Assembly (NCBI RefSeq): GCF_030408755.1
Contig: NZ_CP047209.1
Location: 2,232,001-2,296,000, forward strand
DNA: 64,000 bases
Source of the DNA: Corynebacterium felinum
Lineage (GTDB): Bacteria > Actinomycetota > Actinomycetes > Mycobacteriales > Mycobacteriaceae
Direction: 5' to 3'
Shown: positions 25,813-36,000 of the stretch, piece after piece
How positions within the stretch are numbered: the stretch's first letter is position 1
Layout of the letters: each line of letters starts with the position of its first letter
The notes under the pieces: model-generated
Databases searched by the model: none
Told to the model about the DNA's origin: nothing
What the model saw: the letters and a program-made list of their open reading frames with translations, nothing else
Made by a program: the position numbers and the translations under genes

Positions 25813-27681
25813 TTATTCGACTGTGACAGATTTCGCGAGGTTACGAGGCTGATCCACATCATAACCCTTAGACTTCGCCACCTGGGCTGCGAAAATCTGC
25901 AATGGAACGGTGGCCAACAATGGCTGCATCAAGGTTGGGGACTGTGGAATACGGATGACATGATTGGCATACGCTTCCACCGCAGTATCGCCCTCTTCAG
26001 CGATCACGATGGTCACCGCACCGCGGGCACGCACCTCTTGAATATTGGACACTACCTTCGCATGCAAGGAATCGCGGCCACGAGGGCTCGGCACAATAAT
26101 AAAGACCGGCTGCCCCTCCTCCACCAAAGCGATCGGACCGTGCTTGAGCTCACCAGCAGCGAAACCTTCAGCATGGATATAGGCGATTTCTTTCAGCTTT
26201 AACGCGCCTTCCAGTGCCACAGGATAACCAACATGGCGACCAAGGAACAGAACGGAGGTAGTCTCACCCATCGCGGTTCCCAAATCCTTAATCTGATCCT
26301 CGTGTGCAAGCACCTCAGCGATCTTCTCTGGGATTGCGCGAAGCTCGTCGAGAACACGATTGACCTCATCAGCAAACATATTGCCGCGCAGCTGTGCCAA
26401 ATACAGGCCCAGTAGGTAGGAGGCGGTGATCTGCGCTAAGAATGCCTTGGTGGAAGCCACAGCAATTTCTGGGCCTGCATGTGTGTAGATGATCGCGTCG
26501 GACTCACGCGGAATCGTCGCACCATGAGTGTTGCAGATAGCAATCACCTTGGCACCTTGTTCACGTGCATGGCGCACAGCCATGAGAGTATCCATGGTCT
26601 CACCAGACTGGGAGACTGCCACCACGAGAGTCTTCTCATTCACAATGGGATCGCGGTAGCGGAACTCGTGTGCCAACTCCACCTCGGTGGGGATGCGACA
26701 CCAGTGCTCAATGGCGTAGCGGGCAACCTGGCCGGAATACGCGGCGGTGCCGCAGGCAATCACAATGATCTTGTCAATACTGCGCAAAATGGACTCGTCG
26801 ATACGCAATTCATCCAAGGTCAGCTTGCCGTTTTCATCCAACCGACCCATCAACGTATCACGCACAGCGGCGGGCTGATCGTGAATTTCTTTCTCCATGA
26901 AAGAATCGAAACCACCCTTTTCAGCGGCAGCAGCATCCCACTCCACACGGAACGGTTTGCCTTCAGCCACGCCACCGGAAAAATCAATGATCTGGTAGCC
27001 GGAAGGAGTGATGGTCACAATCTGATCATTGTCCATCTCCACCGCATCCTTGGTGTAATCGATGAAACCAGAAACATCAGATCCCAAGAAGTACTCATCT
27101 TCACCCACACCAATAACCAGTGGGGAGTTACGGCGGGCAGCAACAATTCGTTCGGGGAAATCCGCATGCACAGCCAGCAGCGTGAATGCGCCGTCGAGAA
27201 GCATGCAGGTGCGACGCATCGCCTCGGTGAGATCACCTGCGGATGCAAGCTGATCAGCAAGTACACTGGCAGCAACCTCGGTATCAGTTTCCGACAGGAA
27301 GCTAAAGCCTTTAGCCATAAGGTCTGCTTTAAGCTCGGCAAAGTTTTCTATAATACCGTTGTGTACTACAGCCAATTTGCCGCCAGCAACAACGTGGGGG
27401 TGTGCATTCGCGTCAGTAGGACCGCCGTGAGTTGCCCAACGAGTATGCCCAATTCCAACGACAGCTTCTGGCAGCGGTCGGGCCGCGATCTCCGCCTCCA
27501 AAGCCGCAACCTTGCCTGCTTTTTTGCGCCAGTGCACACCAGAATCGTGCACTAAAGCCACACCTGCCGAGTCGTAGCCACGGTATTCTAGGCGACGCAA
27601 GCCCTCAAGTACCACGTCAAGAGCAACATAATCTCGGCCGGCACGATCTGCCTGACCCACATATCCAACGATTCCACACAT
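25813..27681 (-). CDS. glmS: Glutamine-fructose-6-phosphate aminotransferase (isomerizing)
   Basis: 622 residues. N-terminal glutaminase with nucleophile Cys2 (MCGIVGYVG), HTRWATHG and NGIIEN; two SIS sugar-isomerase domains follow (IACGTAAYSGQ near residue 310, SQSGET near 360), and the C-terminus ends DQPRNLAKSVTVE with the conserved Lys. It makes glucosamine-6-phosphate for peptidoglycan. Start ATG 27681. The upstream 1 kb is gene-free, so its promoter lies there. No glmS ribozyme is visible. Confidence 0.97.
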   Translation of the reverse strand: MCGIVGYVGQADRAGRDYVALDVVLEGLRRLEYRGYDSAGVALVHDSGVHWRKKAGKVAALEAEIAARPLPEAVVGIGHTRWATHGGPTDANAHPHVVAGGKLAVVHNGIIENFAELKADLMAKGFSFLSETDTEVAASVLADQLASAGDLTEAMRRTCMLLDGAFTLLAVHADFPERIVAARRNSPLVIGVGEDEYFLGSDVSGFIDYTKDAVEMDNDQIVTITPSGYQIIDFSGGVAEGKPFRVEWDAAAAEKGGFDSFMEKEIHDQPAAVRDTLMGRLDENGKLTLDELRIDESILRSIDKIIVIACGTAAYSGQVARYAIEHWCRIPTEVELAHEFRYRDPIVNEKTLVVAVSQSGETMDTLMAVRHAREQGAKVIAICNTHGATIPRESDAIIYTHAGPEIAVASTKAFLAQITASYLLGLYLAQLRGNMFADEVNRVLDELRAIPEKIAEVLAHEDQIKDLGTAMGETTSVLFLGRHVGYPVALEGALKLKEIAYIHAEGFAAGELKHGPIALVEEGQPVFIIVPSPRGRDSLHAKVVSNIQEVRARGAVTIVIAEEGDTAVEAYANHVIRIPQSPTLMQPLLATVPLQIFAAQVAKSKGYDVDQPRNLAKSVTVE

Positions 27682-28707
27682 AAAAATAAGGGTACTTGAG
27701 CAGCCGACAATTTTTCATTACACCTGCTTACACGCGTGTCATTTCTCTTTACACCCCCAACGTTGACAAAAAGTAAGTCTCGTCCGCTTCACCCTGACAC
27801 TCGCCTCAACCACTTCCTCCACCACACACCATCCCCTCATTTCCCCCTTTTTCTTCTTAACAGTTCATTCACACAGCTACGCAGAACTCACTCTCACAGG
27901 TTGAACATGACCGCCCTGTATTCACAGCCAACAATCAGATTTTTTCTTAGCCTCTCCACACCACTGAAGCACACCACTGTCCCATTTCTTCTCACCATCC
28001 CTGCACGAAATCAGCATCAGTGCACTGAATCAACCCCTCTTTAGCATCCAGAATAGCTTTGTTTTTCACGAAAAAATCCACAAAAATAGCTAAACTTCAG
28101 CTCAATAATTTTTGAGATAAAACTTAAACAACAATCAACTATTCGGCCACACCCCTATCCTTACTCAACATCCGGCACCCCACCTCCATCACCCACATCA
28201 CATTCCATGACCCCCCACATCACGACCGATGCGACACAATACCCCCAAATCACCCCCATCAAAGGTGAAGCATCCACGAATATACCCTCACCCCCACCAC
28301 ATCCCCGCCCGAACCCCCGCCACGCAACTACACCCAAGTTTACCCAAGACCCCCACAGGACACATGCCCTTACCCATTCACAACCATGACAGCCCCATGC
28401 GGATTACACCACCTCAAATTACAATCCCCACCCACCAGGAAGGACGCCCTAATTTTCCCAGCTAGAGACCCACACTCACCATATTTAACACAGATGGATA
28501 AATATATAAAATATAGGGCATGAACCGAAAATAGTGGACACGACCCGTTTCGAAATAGACTCACTCCCTTTTAGGCCCATTCCCCCAAAGTCCACGAGAT
28601 AGTTGTTAAACACCCTGAAAACATGCGCTAAACACCTACTTTCCAACGGCTGTGCGCAAGAAGATTATTTCCTGTTGCAGAACTGAAAATATGGCAGAAT
28701 ATCAGCC
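27682..28707. other. Gene-free, strongly G-poor region upstream of glmS
   Basis: About 1 kb with no supported gene. Between about 27720 and 28470 the plus strand is rich in C and A/T with very few G; for example 27781-27840 has four G in 60. This gives long stop-poor shadows but no believable start. From 28480 on, base composition returns to normal. Promoters of glmS and of the RNase gene must lie at the two edges. Confidence 0.5.
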
Positions 28708-29241
28708 ATGGCTAAGCGCACGAAACTTTCAGCAGTAGCAGGCGGCCTGCTCCTTGCAGCAGTGGCCGCCTATTTCGGCATAAACCCGTCTGATTCGTCC
28801 ACCCAAGAATTCAAAACGTCCACCCAATCCGTGGCCAGCACCACGGAAATCAATGCCGCCCCAGCTACCCCACATCAGGCAGAGAAAAAACCCGCACCTG
28901 CTTCAGCAACTTTTCCGAACAACGCCTTTGACTTCTGCTACGTGAAGGATCTTCCTTCCGAGGCAAAAGACACCATCGACGATATTTTGCGGGGCGGCCC
29001 CTTCGACTATCCCGATAACGATAGTCGCCGATTCGGCAACTATGAAAAGGAGCTACCGCCGAAAAATCGTTCCTACTACCGGGAATACACAGTAGAAACC
29101 CCAGGTCTCAACCACCGCGGACCCAAAAGGATTGTCACTGGTGGCGGTAGTGAACAAGACCCTGAAAAGTGGTATTACACGGAAGATCACTACCAAACGT
29201 TCTGCGAGATTCCCGACGCCGAAGCTCCCACAAACTCATAA
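28708..29241 (+). CDS. Secreted guanyl-specific ribonuclease (RNase Sa-like)
   Basis: 177 residues. A signal-like N-terminus (hydrophobic residues 8-24) and a Ser/Thr/Ala/Pro linker to about 70 precede a domain that follows the RNase Sa pattern. It has Cys77 and Cys166 for the terminal disulfide, GPFDYPDN, RFGNYEKELP, catalytic Glu126 in YREYTVETPG, Arg141 in KRIV and His161 in EDHYQTF. All three catalytic residues are present; a four-residue insertion lies between Arg and His. It should cleave RNA 3' to G outside the membrane. No barstar-like inhibitor gene is adjacent. Start ATG 28708 lacks a strong ribosome binding site. Confidence 0.85.
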   Translation: MAKRTKLSAVAGGLLLAAVAAYFGINPSDSSTQEFKTSTQSVASTTEINAAPATPHQAEKKPAPASATFPNNAFDFCYVKDLPSEAKDTIDDILRGGPFDYPDNDSRRFGNYEKELPPKNRSYYREYTVETPGLNHRGPKRIVTGGGSEQDPEKWYYTEDHYQTFCEIPDAEAPTNS

Positions 29242-29531
29242 CAATTCCCCCCACCCCCTTCATATCCAGGTGCTGTGCTTAGCTGAAACTTTATGCACCT
29301 AGATTTTCTTTACCCACACCCCAACACACCTGCCACGCGCACTGTGCGTGCACTACGCTGTGACGACGTCGTCAGTAAATACACGCACCTGACCGCACCA
29401 TGCAGCAAAGCACTCAACGCCTCATCGTATCTCCTTTTCAACACGTCAACGTGTCTGATTATCAGGAGTCAGATCCCCTTCATGCTGTCGCAGCACAGCT
29501 TGCCTGCACCCATCCATGAAACTCCTGCGTT

Positions 29532-30806
29532 CTAGCTGTAATAGCTGCTGAGATCAGCCGAATGCTTGGCTAATCGCTCAAGTCGTGATTCGGTCATGGA
29601 TGCGATCTGATCAATGAACACCCGCTGTTTTTCCGCATCAGTGTTGGCGCGTTCATAAAAATGCACGAAAGCGGGGTCAAGAGCACCAATGCCACCAGCA
29701 TTGAGATAGTCGAACACTCGGAAAATGCGGTCGCGTTGGCGATTCTGGCGTTCCAAATGTTTCGGATCATCCATCACATACAGCACAGCCAAGGTTTTCA
29801 GTAGCGTCACTTCCGCCATGACCTGTTCAGGCACGAAAAGGTTACCCTCAAGCCGGCCAATCGGGGCGCCGTTGCGAAGCTTCGTATGCTCAACTACTGC
29901 CCCCACGTAGCGTCCAACAAGTTCGGAAGTCATTGCTTTGAGCTCACAATAGCCACGGAAACTACCGCGAAAGTCCGCTGCACGCTGCACAACATGCAGC
30001 TCCCTCAAATAGCCCGCCGCATCGATGAGCTCTTCCGGATTGCCACCAAATGCTTGAGCACCTTTATCGGCGAGTTGAGCCAGCTCAACAAAGTCCCACA
30101 ACACCCCGAGGTTAATGCGCCCTGCAACGATGCCATCTTCCACGTCGTGCACCGAATAGGCGATATCGTCGGAAAAATCCATTGTTTGGGCTTCCATGCT
30201 GGCGCGTTGATCGTCATGCCCGCGCCGCACCCAGTCGAGGATGTGGGCGTCTTCGTCGTAGCAGCCGTATTTCTTGTTGGTGCCGCCGTCGGTACGCGTG
30301 TGAGTCACAGGATATTTACACGCAGCGTCAAGGGCGGCGCGGGTGAGATTAAGCCCGAAGCTATGGCCGGTTTCATCCACTACCTTAGGTTCGAGCAGGG
30401 TGAGAATCCTTAAGGTTTGGGCATTTCCTTCAAACCCGCCACAGTCAGCGGCGACGTCATTCAACGCCCGTTCCCCATTGTGCCCATAGGGCGGGTGCCC
30501 AATATCGTGAGTCAGTCCCGCCATTTCACACAGGTCGGGATTCAACCCTAGGGCCGAGCCGATTCCGCGGGCAATTTGGGCAACCTCCAGCGAATGCGTA
30601 AGTCGGGTGCGCGGGGTATCCCCATCCCGTGGCCCCACTACTTGGGTTTTGTCTGCGAGTCGACGCAATGCTGCCGAATGCAGCACCCGCGCACGATCCC
30701 TGGCAAAGGGTCCGCGTTCATCATCGTGGGCAACAAGAGTGCTGTGTTTATCGGTTTCTGCGCACCGACGTTCCCAGTCCGAGGTTTGGTAGTTAAATCC
30801 GCTAAT
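29532..30806 (-). CDS. dgt: dGTP triphosphohydrolase-like protein
   Basis: HD-domain phosphohydrolase: RLTHSLEVAQIARG, then GLTHDIGHPPYGHNGE (metal-binding HD), and DFSDDIAYSVHD (second Asp). It converts dNTPs to nucleosides plus triphosphate. The first ATG/GTG/TTG codon of the frame is GTG 30686 (384 residues), but the frame continues upstream with family-typical sequence (GPFARDRAR directly before it, and TSDWERR further on) back to a stop. The only plausible start in that extension is ATT at 30806, giving 424 residues, the usual family length. I give that start with reserve. Confidence 0.85.
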   Translation of the reverse strand: MSGFNYQTSDWERRCAETDKHSTLVAHDDERGPFARDRARVLHSAALRRLADKTQVVGPRDGDTPRTRLTHSLEVAQIARGIGSALGLNPDLCEMAGLTHDIGHPPYGHNGERALNDVAADCGGFEGNAQTLRILTLLEPKVVDETGHSFGLNLTRAALDAACKYPVTHTRTDGGTNKKYGCYDEDAHILDWVRRGHDDQRASMEAQTMDFSDDIAYSVHDVEDGIVAGRINLGVLWDFVELAQLADKGAQAFGGNPEELIDAAGYLRELHVVQRAADFRGSFRGYCELKAMTSELVGRYVGAVVEHTKLRNGAPIGRLEGNLFVPEQVMAEVTLLKTLAVLYVMDDPKHLERQNRQRDRIFRVFDYLNAGGIGALDPAFVHFYERANTDAEKQRVFIDQIASMTESRLERLAKHSADLSSYYS

Positions 30807-31081
30807 TTTTCTCTATCTTTCCACAACGAAGCAGCACTATAAACACTGGCAAGAAACAACAAACTCACCGATTCCGGCAGGAATCCTACCAGGAAGCCTT
30901 ATTCACCACGCCGCTGAGCCTACCCTAGCGCGCCCACGCAGTGATCATGAGTTTTCATGCGACAAAAGTTCACACTCGTGAAAGTCACCGACGTCATTAA
31001 AGGTAGCAATCCTGATGTACCTATGTGGGGAGGTGGGAAAATACCGGAGTGTTGTGCCCTCGCCAAGCCACGCATCATATT

Positions 31082-31804
31082 TTAGGCCGTCATTTTTCTC
31101 ATCTGCTCGTGACGGGCTTTCCGGCTGGGTCGCAGAACGCCTTGGAGGCGTCGACACGCATCTTCCACAGCTCGCGCCGCACGAAAACCGGCAACGAACT
31201 CGATGCCTAACACCATGAGACCACCAAGCTCGTGCATCACGCTAAACATCGTCACTCGGTTATGCGGGGTGGGTGAACTCACCGCATCGATGCCCAGTAA
31301 GCGGGCACACAGCTCGGCACGCACACTATGCTGCGGGTCGGTGACAATCAACACCCGGCCGGTGAGATGCTCCCTAGCAGCCTCAAGCGAGGAACGAGTA
31401 TCATTGCCCTCCTCCACCATGATTAAGCAGTCGGGATCGACGCCGTTTTGCACCAAAAATGTTCGCCCCACCGCTGCTTCTGTGTAGGCGTCACCGTCCA
31501 ACTTTCCACCCACGGTGACCACTGTTTGATATTCGTGCATCTGCCACAGCTGCTGCGCCCACCGCAGCCTGCCTGCGAACTGGCGGGACGGCACACCGTT
31601 ATATTGCGCGGTCCCGAACACAAGAATTGTGTTAAAGCGCCCGCGCCGATTCTTCGGCCGAATCCTCCCGCGCACCAGCACCAGCGCCGCTGGGCAAAGC
31701 GCGAGAACGGCCAAGCTTAGTGCCACCTTACCCCCATGTGTGTGACGTCGCCGCGTGCGAGTAGGCAGCAGGTTGTGGCGTGTATGCGCTGGGAATGCGT
31801 TCAT
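31082..31804 (-). CDS. DUF218 (YdcF/SanA-like) membrane-anchored protein
   Basis: 240 residues from ATG 31804. An Arg/His-rich N-terminus is followed by a membrane helix (residues 27-45), then ILVFGTAQYNGVPS, VVTVGGKLDGDAYTEA, VEEGNDTRSSLEAA and VLIVTDPQHSVRA, all DUF218 landmarks. Family members act in envelope homeostasis or metabolite handling; role here unknown. A longer frame up to 32707 overlaps the divergent TPM gene and is rejected. Confidence 0.85.
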   Translation of the reverse strand: MNAFPAHTRHNLLPTRTRRRHTHGGKVALSLAVLALCPAALVLVRGRIRPKNRRGRFNTILVFGTAQYNGVPSRQFAGRLRWAQQLWQMHEYQTVVTVGGKLDGDAYTEAAVGRTFLVQNGVDPDCLIMVEEGNDTRSSLEAAREHLTGRVLIVTDPQHSVRAELCARLLGIDAVSSPTPHNRVTMFSVMHELGGLMVLGIEFVAGFRAARAVEDACRRLQGVLRPSRKARHEQMRKMTA

Positions 31805-31970
31805 AGTGTGCAAGTCTAATCCCCTGTTGGCGTGCGGTTGCGTTTTTGCGCATCTTTTCGCGCTTATGTGGCGTTTGGGGATGTGCGAGCGGCTTTCCGT
31901 TGCTTCCTGGTGCGTGTTGTGCAGTTTAAAAAAACTTGCTTTGTGTCGTGGTTGGGTATTCTGTGAAAGT

Positions 31971-34028
31971 ATGAACTCCCGTTTTGGACGTATTTTTCTT
32001 GCCACCGTCGGTTGCTGTGGCGCCGCCACTTGTTGTGGTGTGTTGGCAGCCCCTCTTTTTGTCGCGCATGCCCAGCAGGTTTCGTATTTAGCTGAGGCTC
32101 CTGAGGCGTATTCGGATATTGTCACTGACTTGCGGGGCCAGTTAAGCCCTGAAGAAATAGACAAGATCACGGATGCGGCGGCTGCGTATTCGATGGAAAC
32201 TGGTGGGCAGTTCCGTTTAGTGTTGGTCAATGATTTTGATGGTCTGACACCCGAGCGTTGGACGGAGGAGGTACTCAATCGAATTGGGGCGGGCCCGAAC
32301 GATGTGGTGATGGCTGTGAGCACAAACCAGTTTGGTTTTACTGGTGGTTCAGGCTTTAGTGATGCTGATTTGGATCGCATGTGGAATGCGTCTTCCCAGC
32401 CGTTAGCGCAGCGTGATTTCGCGGGTTCTGCCATTGGGCTTCTCGACGCCGCCAGCAACGCTGGTGGTGGTGCGGTGTCCGATTCGCAGCCGGGTTCTGC
32501 TACCTCGGGTTCTGCGGCATCGTCTGGGCAGAGCACTGGTTCCGCGTTGTGGACTGTGGCTGGCTTAGGTGCGTTGGGGGCGACCGGCGGCGGGTTGTAT
32601 GTTGCAAGTCGTCGGCGTCGCAAGCAGGATTCTTTGGCGGTACTTGAGCAGGCACGTTCCTTGGATCCGGCTGATTCGTCTTCGCTTGCACGATTGCCGT
32701 TGGACACGTTGGAGTCCTTGGCTCAGGAGGAGTTGGTGAGCACGGATGAGTCGATTAAGAATGCCCGTGCTGAGCTTGATATTGCGATTGCGGAGTTTGG
32801 TGCTGAGCGCACTCGGAGTTTTACTCGTGCGATGAATCATTCAACTCAGACGCTGCAGAAGGCGTTTGGGTTGAAGCAGCGCCTTGACACTCAGCAGTTC
32901 GCGGGCGAGATTGAGCGCCGGGCGTTGCTGGTGGAGATCATTTCTTCTTGTGGTCAGGCTGATGATGCGCTTGATGCTGAGGCGGTTAATTTTGCCCAGC
33001 TGCGTGATCTGTTGGTGAATGCCCCCGCTGCTTTAGATAAGGTGACGCAGGCTTCGGTGGATATTACGGCTCGCATGCCTGCGGCATCAGTGCTGTTGGA
33101 GCAACTGAAGAGCGACTATTCTGCGCCGATGATTGCCCCGATTGCGGATAATGTTCAGCTTGCTCAGGCTGCGCTGGATGAGGCGAATCGCCAGCTCGAT
33201 CTTTCCCGCACGTTGCTTGCGCGCCCCGCGGGTGAGCAGGGTGGGCTTGTCGACGCCGTGCGCTTGGCGGAGCAGGCTGCGGCGAAGGCGGATCAGATGT
33301 TGGCAGCGATTGAAAACGCCCAAGCGGATATTACTCGCGCCCAGGTGGGTATTCCTGAGCTGGTTAAGGAAGTCCAATCGGAAATCGACGAGGCTGTGGC
33401 GATTCGGGCGAAGGGACAGTCATTGGGCACTGCCATGAATTGGGATTTGGTGGATGGCACGATTGCCCGCGCCCGCACTGCGGTGGAGCAAATCAATCCG
33501 GATGATCCGCTGTCCACGTGGGCGACGTTGACTGATATTGATGCCCAGTTGGATGAGCTTCTTGATCAGTTGCGTCAGGGCACTGCAAGCCATGAGCGCA
33601 TGTTGCAGGTGTATACGCAGCAATCTGGTGTGGCTACGGCTCAGATCCGGGCTGCCCAAGATTTCATTTCGGCTCGTGGTCGCGTGGTTAAGGCGGGTGC
33701 GCGTACGAAGTTGGCTGAGGCTGAGCGCGCGTTTGCTCAAGCTGAGGTGAATCGGAATAAGAATACGCGTGAGGCTATCAATTTTGCCCGTGAGGCTGCA
33801 AGCTTGGCGCAGCAGGCGATGCGTTTGGCGCAGCGTGACGATGATGATTACCGTCGTCGCCATTCCTCTTCGAATAACACCACTGGTGCGATGATTGCCG
33901 GCATGGTGATTAATGAGCTGCTGAACTCTGGTCACCGTCATGGTGGTGGTTTCAGCGGCGGATTTGGTGGTGGCGGTTCCCGCGGTGGCAGCTTTGGCGG
34001 CGGTGGGTCTCGTGGCGGTAGCTTCTAA
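31971..34028 (+). CDS. TPM-domain secreted/membrane protein with coiled-coil and Gly-rich tail
   Basis: 685 residues from ATG 31971. Signal peptide to about residue 33 (FVAHAQQ); TPM (YgcG-type) domain 40-150 with RLVLVNDFDGLTPERW; Gly/Ser linker; membrane helix near 190-210 (TVAGLGALGATGGGLYVAS) followed by RRRRK; a long alpha-helical, Gln/Ala/Glu-rich region 220-620; and a C-terminal Gly/Arg/Ser tail. TPM proteins are tied to membrane protein or photosystem repair; role in corynebacteria unknown. The upstream neighbour DUF218 is divergent. Confidence 0.8.
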   Translation: MNSRFGRIFLATVGCCGAATCCGVLAAPLFVAHAQQVSYLAEAPEAYSDIVTDLRGQLSPEEIDKITDAAAAYSMETGGQFRLVLVNDFDGLTPERWTEEVLNRIGAGPNDVVMAVSTNQFGFTGGSGFSDADLDRMWNASSQPLAQRDFAGSAIGLLDAASNAGGGAVSDSQPGSATSGSAASSGQSTGSALWTVAGLGALGATGGGLYVASRRRRKQDSLAVLEQARSLDPADSSSLARLPLDTLESLAQEELVSTDESIKNARAELDIAIAEFGAERTRSFTRAMNHSTQTLQKAFGLKQRLDTQQFAGEIERRALLVEIISSCGQADDALDAEAVNFAQLRDLLVNAPAALDKVTQASVDITARMPAASVLLEQLKSDYSAPMIAPIADNVQLAQAALDEANRQLDLSRTLLARPAGEQGGLVDAVRLAEQAAAKADQMLAAIENAQADITRAQVGIPELVKEVQSEIDEAVAIRAKGQSLGTAMNWDLVDGTIARARTAVEQINPDDPLSTWATLTDIDAQLDELLDQLRQGTASHERMLQVYTQQSGVATAQIRAAQDFISARGRVVKAGARTKLAEAERAFAQAEVNRNKNTREAINFAREAASLAQQAMRLAQRDDDDYRRRHSSSNNTTGAMIAGMVINELLNSGHRHGGGFSGGFGGGGSRGGSFGGGGSRGGSF

Positions 34029-34184
34029 GCCACGCACTTTCGCGCAACGCTACTGCCCTATAGTTGTGAACAACACAGGTGGGTTGCTTTCGACCACGAG
34101 CGGGGCTTCAGCTGCTTGCCGACGTCATGATTGTGTCAGCGTCTAAGCCGAAGTTGTTGGGTGGAACTGTTGTGAGTTTTTCAC

Positions 34185-34226
34185 CAAAAACGCCCCTGTT
34201 TTCTTATACGGAAAGCAGGGGCGTTG
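34185..34226 (-). terminator. Terminator of the second PPE-like gene
   Basis: AACGCCCCTG pairs with CAGGGGCGTT (loop 15), followed on the minus strand by TTTTTGG; 10 bp after the stop at 34234. Confidence 0.85.
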
Positions 34227-34233
34227 TGTGTTG

Positions 34234-36000
34234 TTATTTGTCGCGTTCGTGGCGGGGTTTGAAGACGTCTGCGCCGATGACGCGGGGGACTACTTTGGGT
34301 GCTTCGCCTAAAAGGTCGAGGAGGTTTTTGTCGCGTTCTGCTTGTTGGAGTACTCCTTTGACCCCTGTGCGTCGGGTGCGTGGATTAGTCCGCCGTCGAT
34401 TTTCACGACCTCCAGCACCACCACCAGCACCGCCCATGGGTGCCCCGCCTGCCATGGTTGATCCACGACCAGTTGAACCGGCAGCTTGTGTGCCTGTTCC
34501 ACCAGTTCCTGGTGTTCCATTACCGTTCCCAGAACCTGTTCCTGACTGTGATCCACCACCTGGATAACCACCTCGACTACCACCAGAACCAGAGCCCGAT
34601 CCTGATCCGGAACCAGAGCCTGTTCCACCTGCGCCGCTGCGCAGCCCACCGGTACTGTACATGCCACCAGCGCCACTTCGTGTACCACCAGAATTTATTC
34701 CACCTGATGATCCACGCCCACCAGCACCAGCGCCCGCACCACTTCCAGCACCAACACCACTCCCAGCACCAGTACCAGTAGCAGTGTTGTGTCCGGTTCC
34801 TGGTGTGCCCCAGGTACTGCCGGTGTTTGCGTGTGTTGCAGCAGGGGTAAATCCCTGTCCTGATCCACCGTGGTTGGTTTGTCCTGATCCCCAGGTGTGG
34901 GTCCTTGCCCCCAGGCTATTAACACCACCGGGGTATTGGTGCATATTTACTGGGTTGACCACGTTTGGGTCAAACCCGAGGGATGCTTGTTGGGCTGCAA
35001 TGTCATCGAGGACTTTGTGGGCTTGTAGGTGCGGATCAATCCCCATGTTTTGTGCGGTGTGTCCGCTGCGGGTTATCCCACCACCTGTGTGCCCTGGGCT
35101 TGTAAACCCTCCGGTGCTCCCGCCACCAGATCCTATTTCGGGTGCATCCATGAGGTTTCGCACACCTGGCATGGATGATACAAGTGTGCTGCCTAGTGCT
35201 TCTTTGAACCCTACGAGGTAGGTTTCTTCGAGTTGTTTTTTCATCGCTATTGCTGATGGGTGGGCACCAACCACATGCACACTTGCTAGTGCACCGGCAA
35301 CGCTTTGAGCGTAGGCAGGCGCGATGGTTGATAGGTGTCGTACTGACGTAGCCATAACATCAGCGTTGGTGGCGAAGTTGATCCCTGTGGCGGACATCTC
35401 GTGGATTCGTGATGCTGCTGCTTCAAATACTTCACCGTAATTATGCTCTGCAAGATCACCAGCGACACGACGAAGCCGCGCACTAATATCCATCACACGA
35501 TTTGATATGTCTGTCCAGATATCTGCTGCTTCGATAGCTGCTGCGTTATTGGTTGCAAGCAATGCTTCTTGCAGGCTTTCTAATGACGCAGCTTTTGATG
35601 TTATTGGCTCGGGGAAATCAAAGGGTGCAAACCCTAACTCAGGGCGGGTGGGGAACACCACTGGGGTGTACTCAGGTGTGCCACTGTGTTCGATCGCGTA
35701 GATATCTTCTGTGACGAACTGGTTTATTTCAACATTCGCATCATAACAAGCTTGAAGGTTGTGTTCTAACCAGTCGATCTGGCGTTCAAATGCTTCGAGC
35801 ATTTCTTTCGCGCTACCAGCAGCCCCATCAAGGGCTTGCCCGTGGTACCGACCCATGTGGTCTAAACCACTGACCGTTGAAAACCCATCAAGCAACCCTT
35901 TGACTGGATAGTTTGACGCCATAGAAACAGCTTTTTTGATGGATTTTAGTTCGTTGATACTGTCACGAACTTGGCTTAGATTCAAGTACAGATAGTTCAT
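34234..36000 (-). CDS. PPE-like Gly-rich protein (intact copy)
   Basis: 588 residues. Helical N-terminal domain (1-270) with FPTRPELGFAPFDFP near residue 120 and NNAAAIEAADIW near 160; a second short helical part (PHLQAHKVLDDIAAQQ); about 220 residues of Gly/Ser/Thr repeats; and a basic tail with NLLDLLGEAPKVVPRVIG, identical to the copy at 2068. ATG 36000 overlaps the lipoprotein stop, and GGAGGATACCG precedes it. The architecture and the VPRVIG tail suggest a type VII secretion substrate of the PPE/EspB kind; no EspG or ESX core gene is in the window. Function unknown. Confidence 0.8.
   Translation of the reverse strand: MNYLYLNLSQVRDSINELKSIKKAVSMASNYPVKGLLDGFSTVSGLDHMGRYHGQALDGAAGSAKEMLEAFERQIDWLEHNLQACYDANVEINQFVTEDIYAIEHSGTPEYTPVVFPTRPELGFAPFDFPEPITSKAASLESLQEALLATNNAAAIEAADIWTDISNRVMDISARLRRVAGDLAEHNYGEVFEAAASRIHEMSATGINFATNADVMATSVRHLSTIAPAYAQSVAGALASVHVVGAHPSAIAMKKQLEETYLVGFKEALGSTLVSSMPGVRNLMDAPEIGSGGGSTGGFTSPGHTGGGITRSGHTAQNMGIDPHLQAHKVLDDIAAQQASLGFDPNVVNPVNMHQYPGGVNSLGARTHTWGSGQTNHGGSGQGFTPAATHANTGSTWGTPGTGHNTATGTGAGSGVGAGSGAGAGAGGRGSSGGINSGGTRSGAGGMYSTGGLRSGAGGTGSGSGSGSGSGSGGSRGGYPGGGSQSGTGSGNGNGTPGTGGTGTQAAGSTGRGSTMAGGAPMGGAGGGAGGRENRRRTNPRTRRTGVKGVLQQAERDKNLLDLLGEAPKVVPRVIGADVFKPRHERDK

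Noticed and set aside
34661..35221. Pro-rich 186-aa plus-strand ORF
   Set aside because: Antisense of Gly-rich repeats, which always gives Pro-rich shadows.
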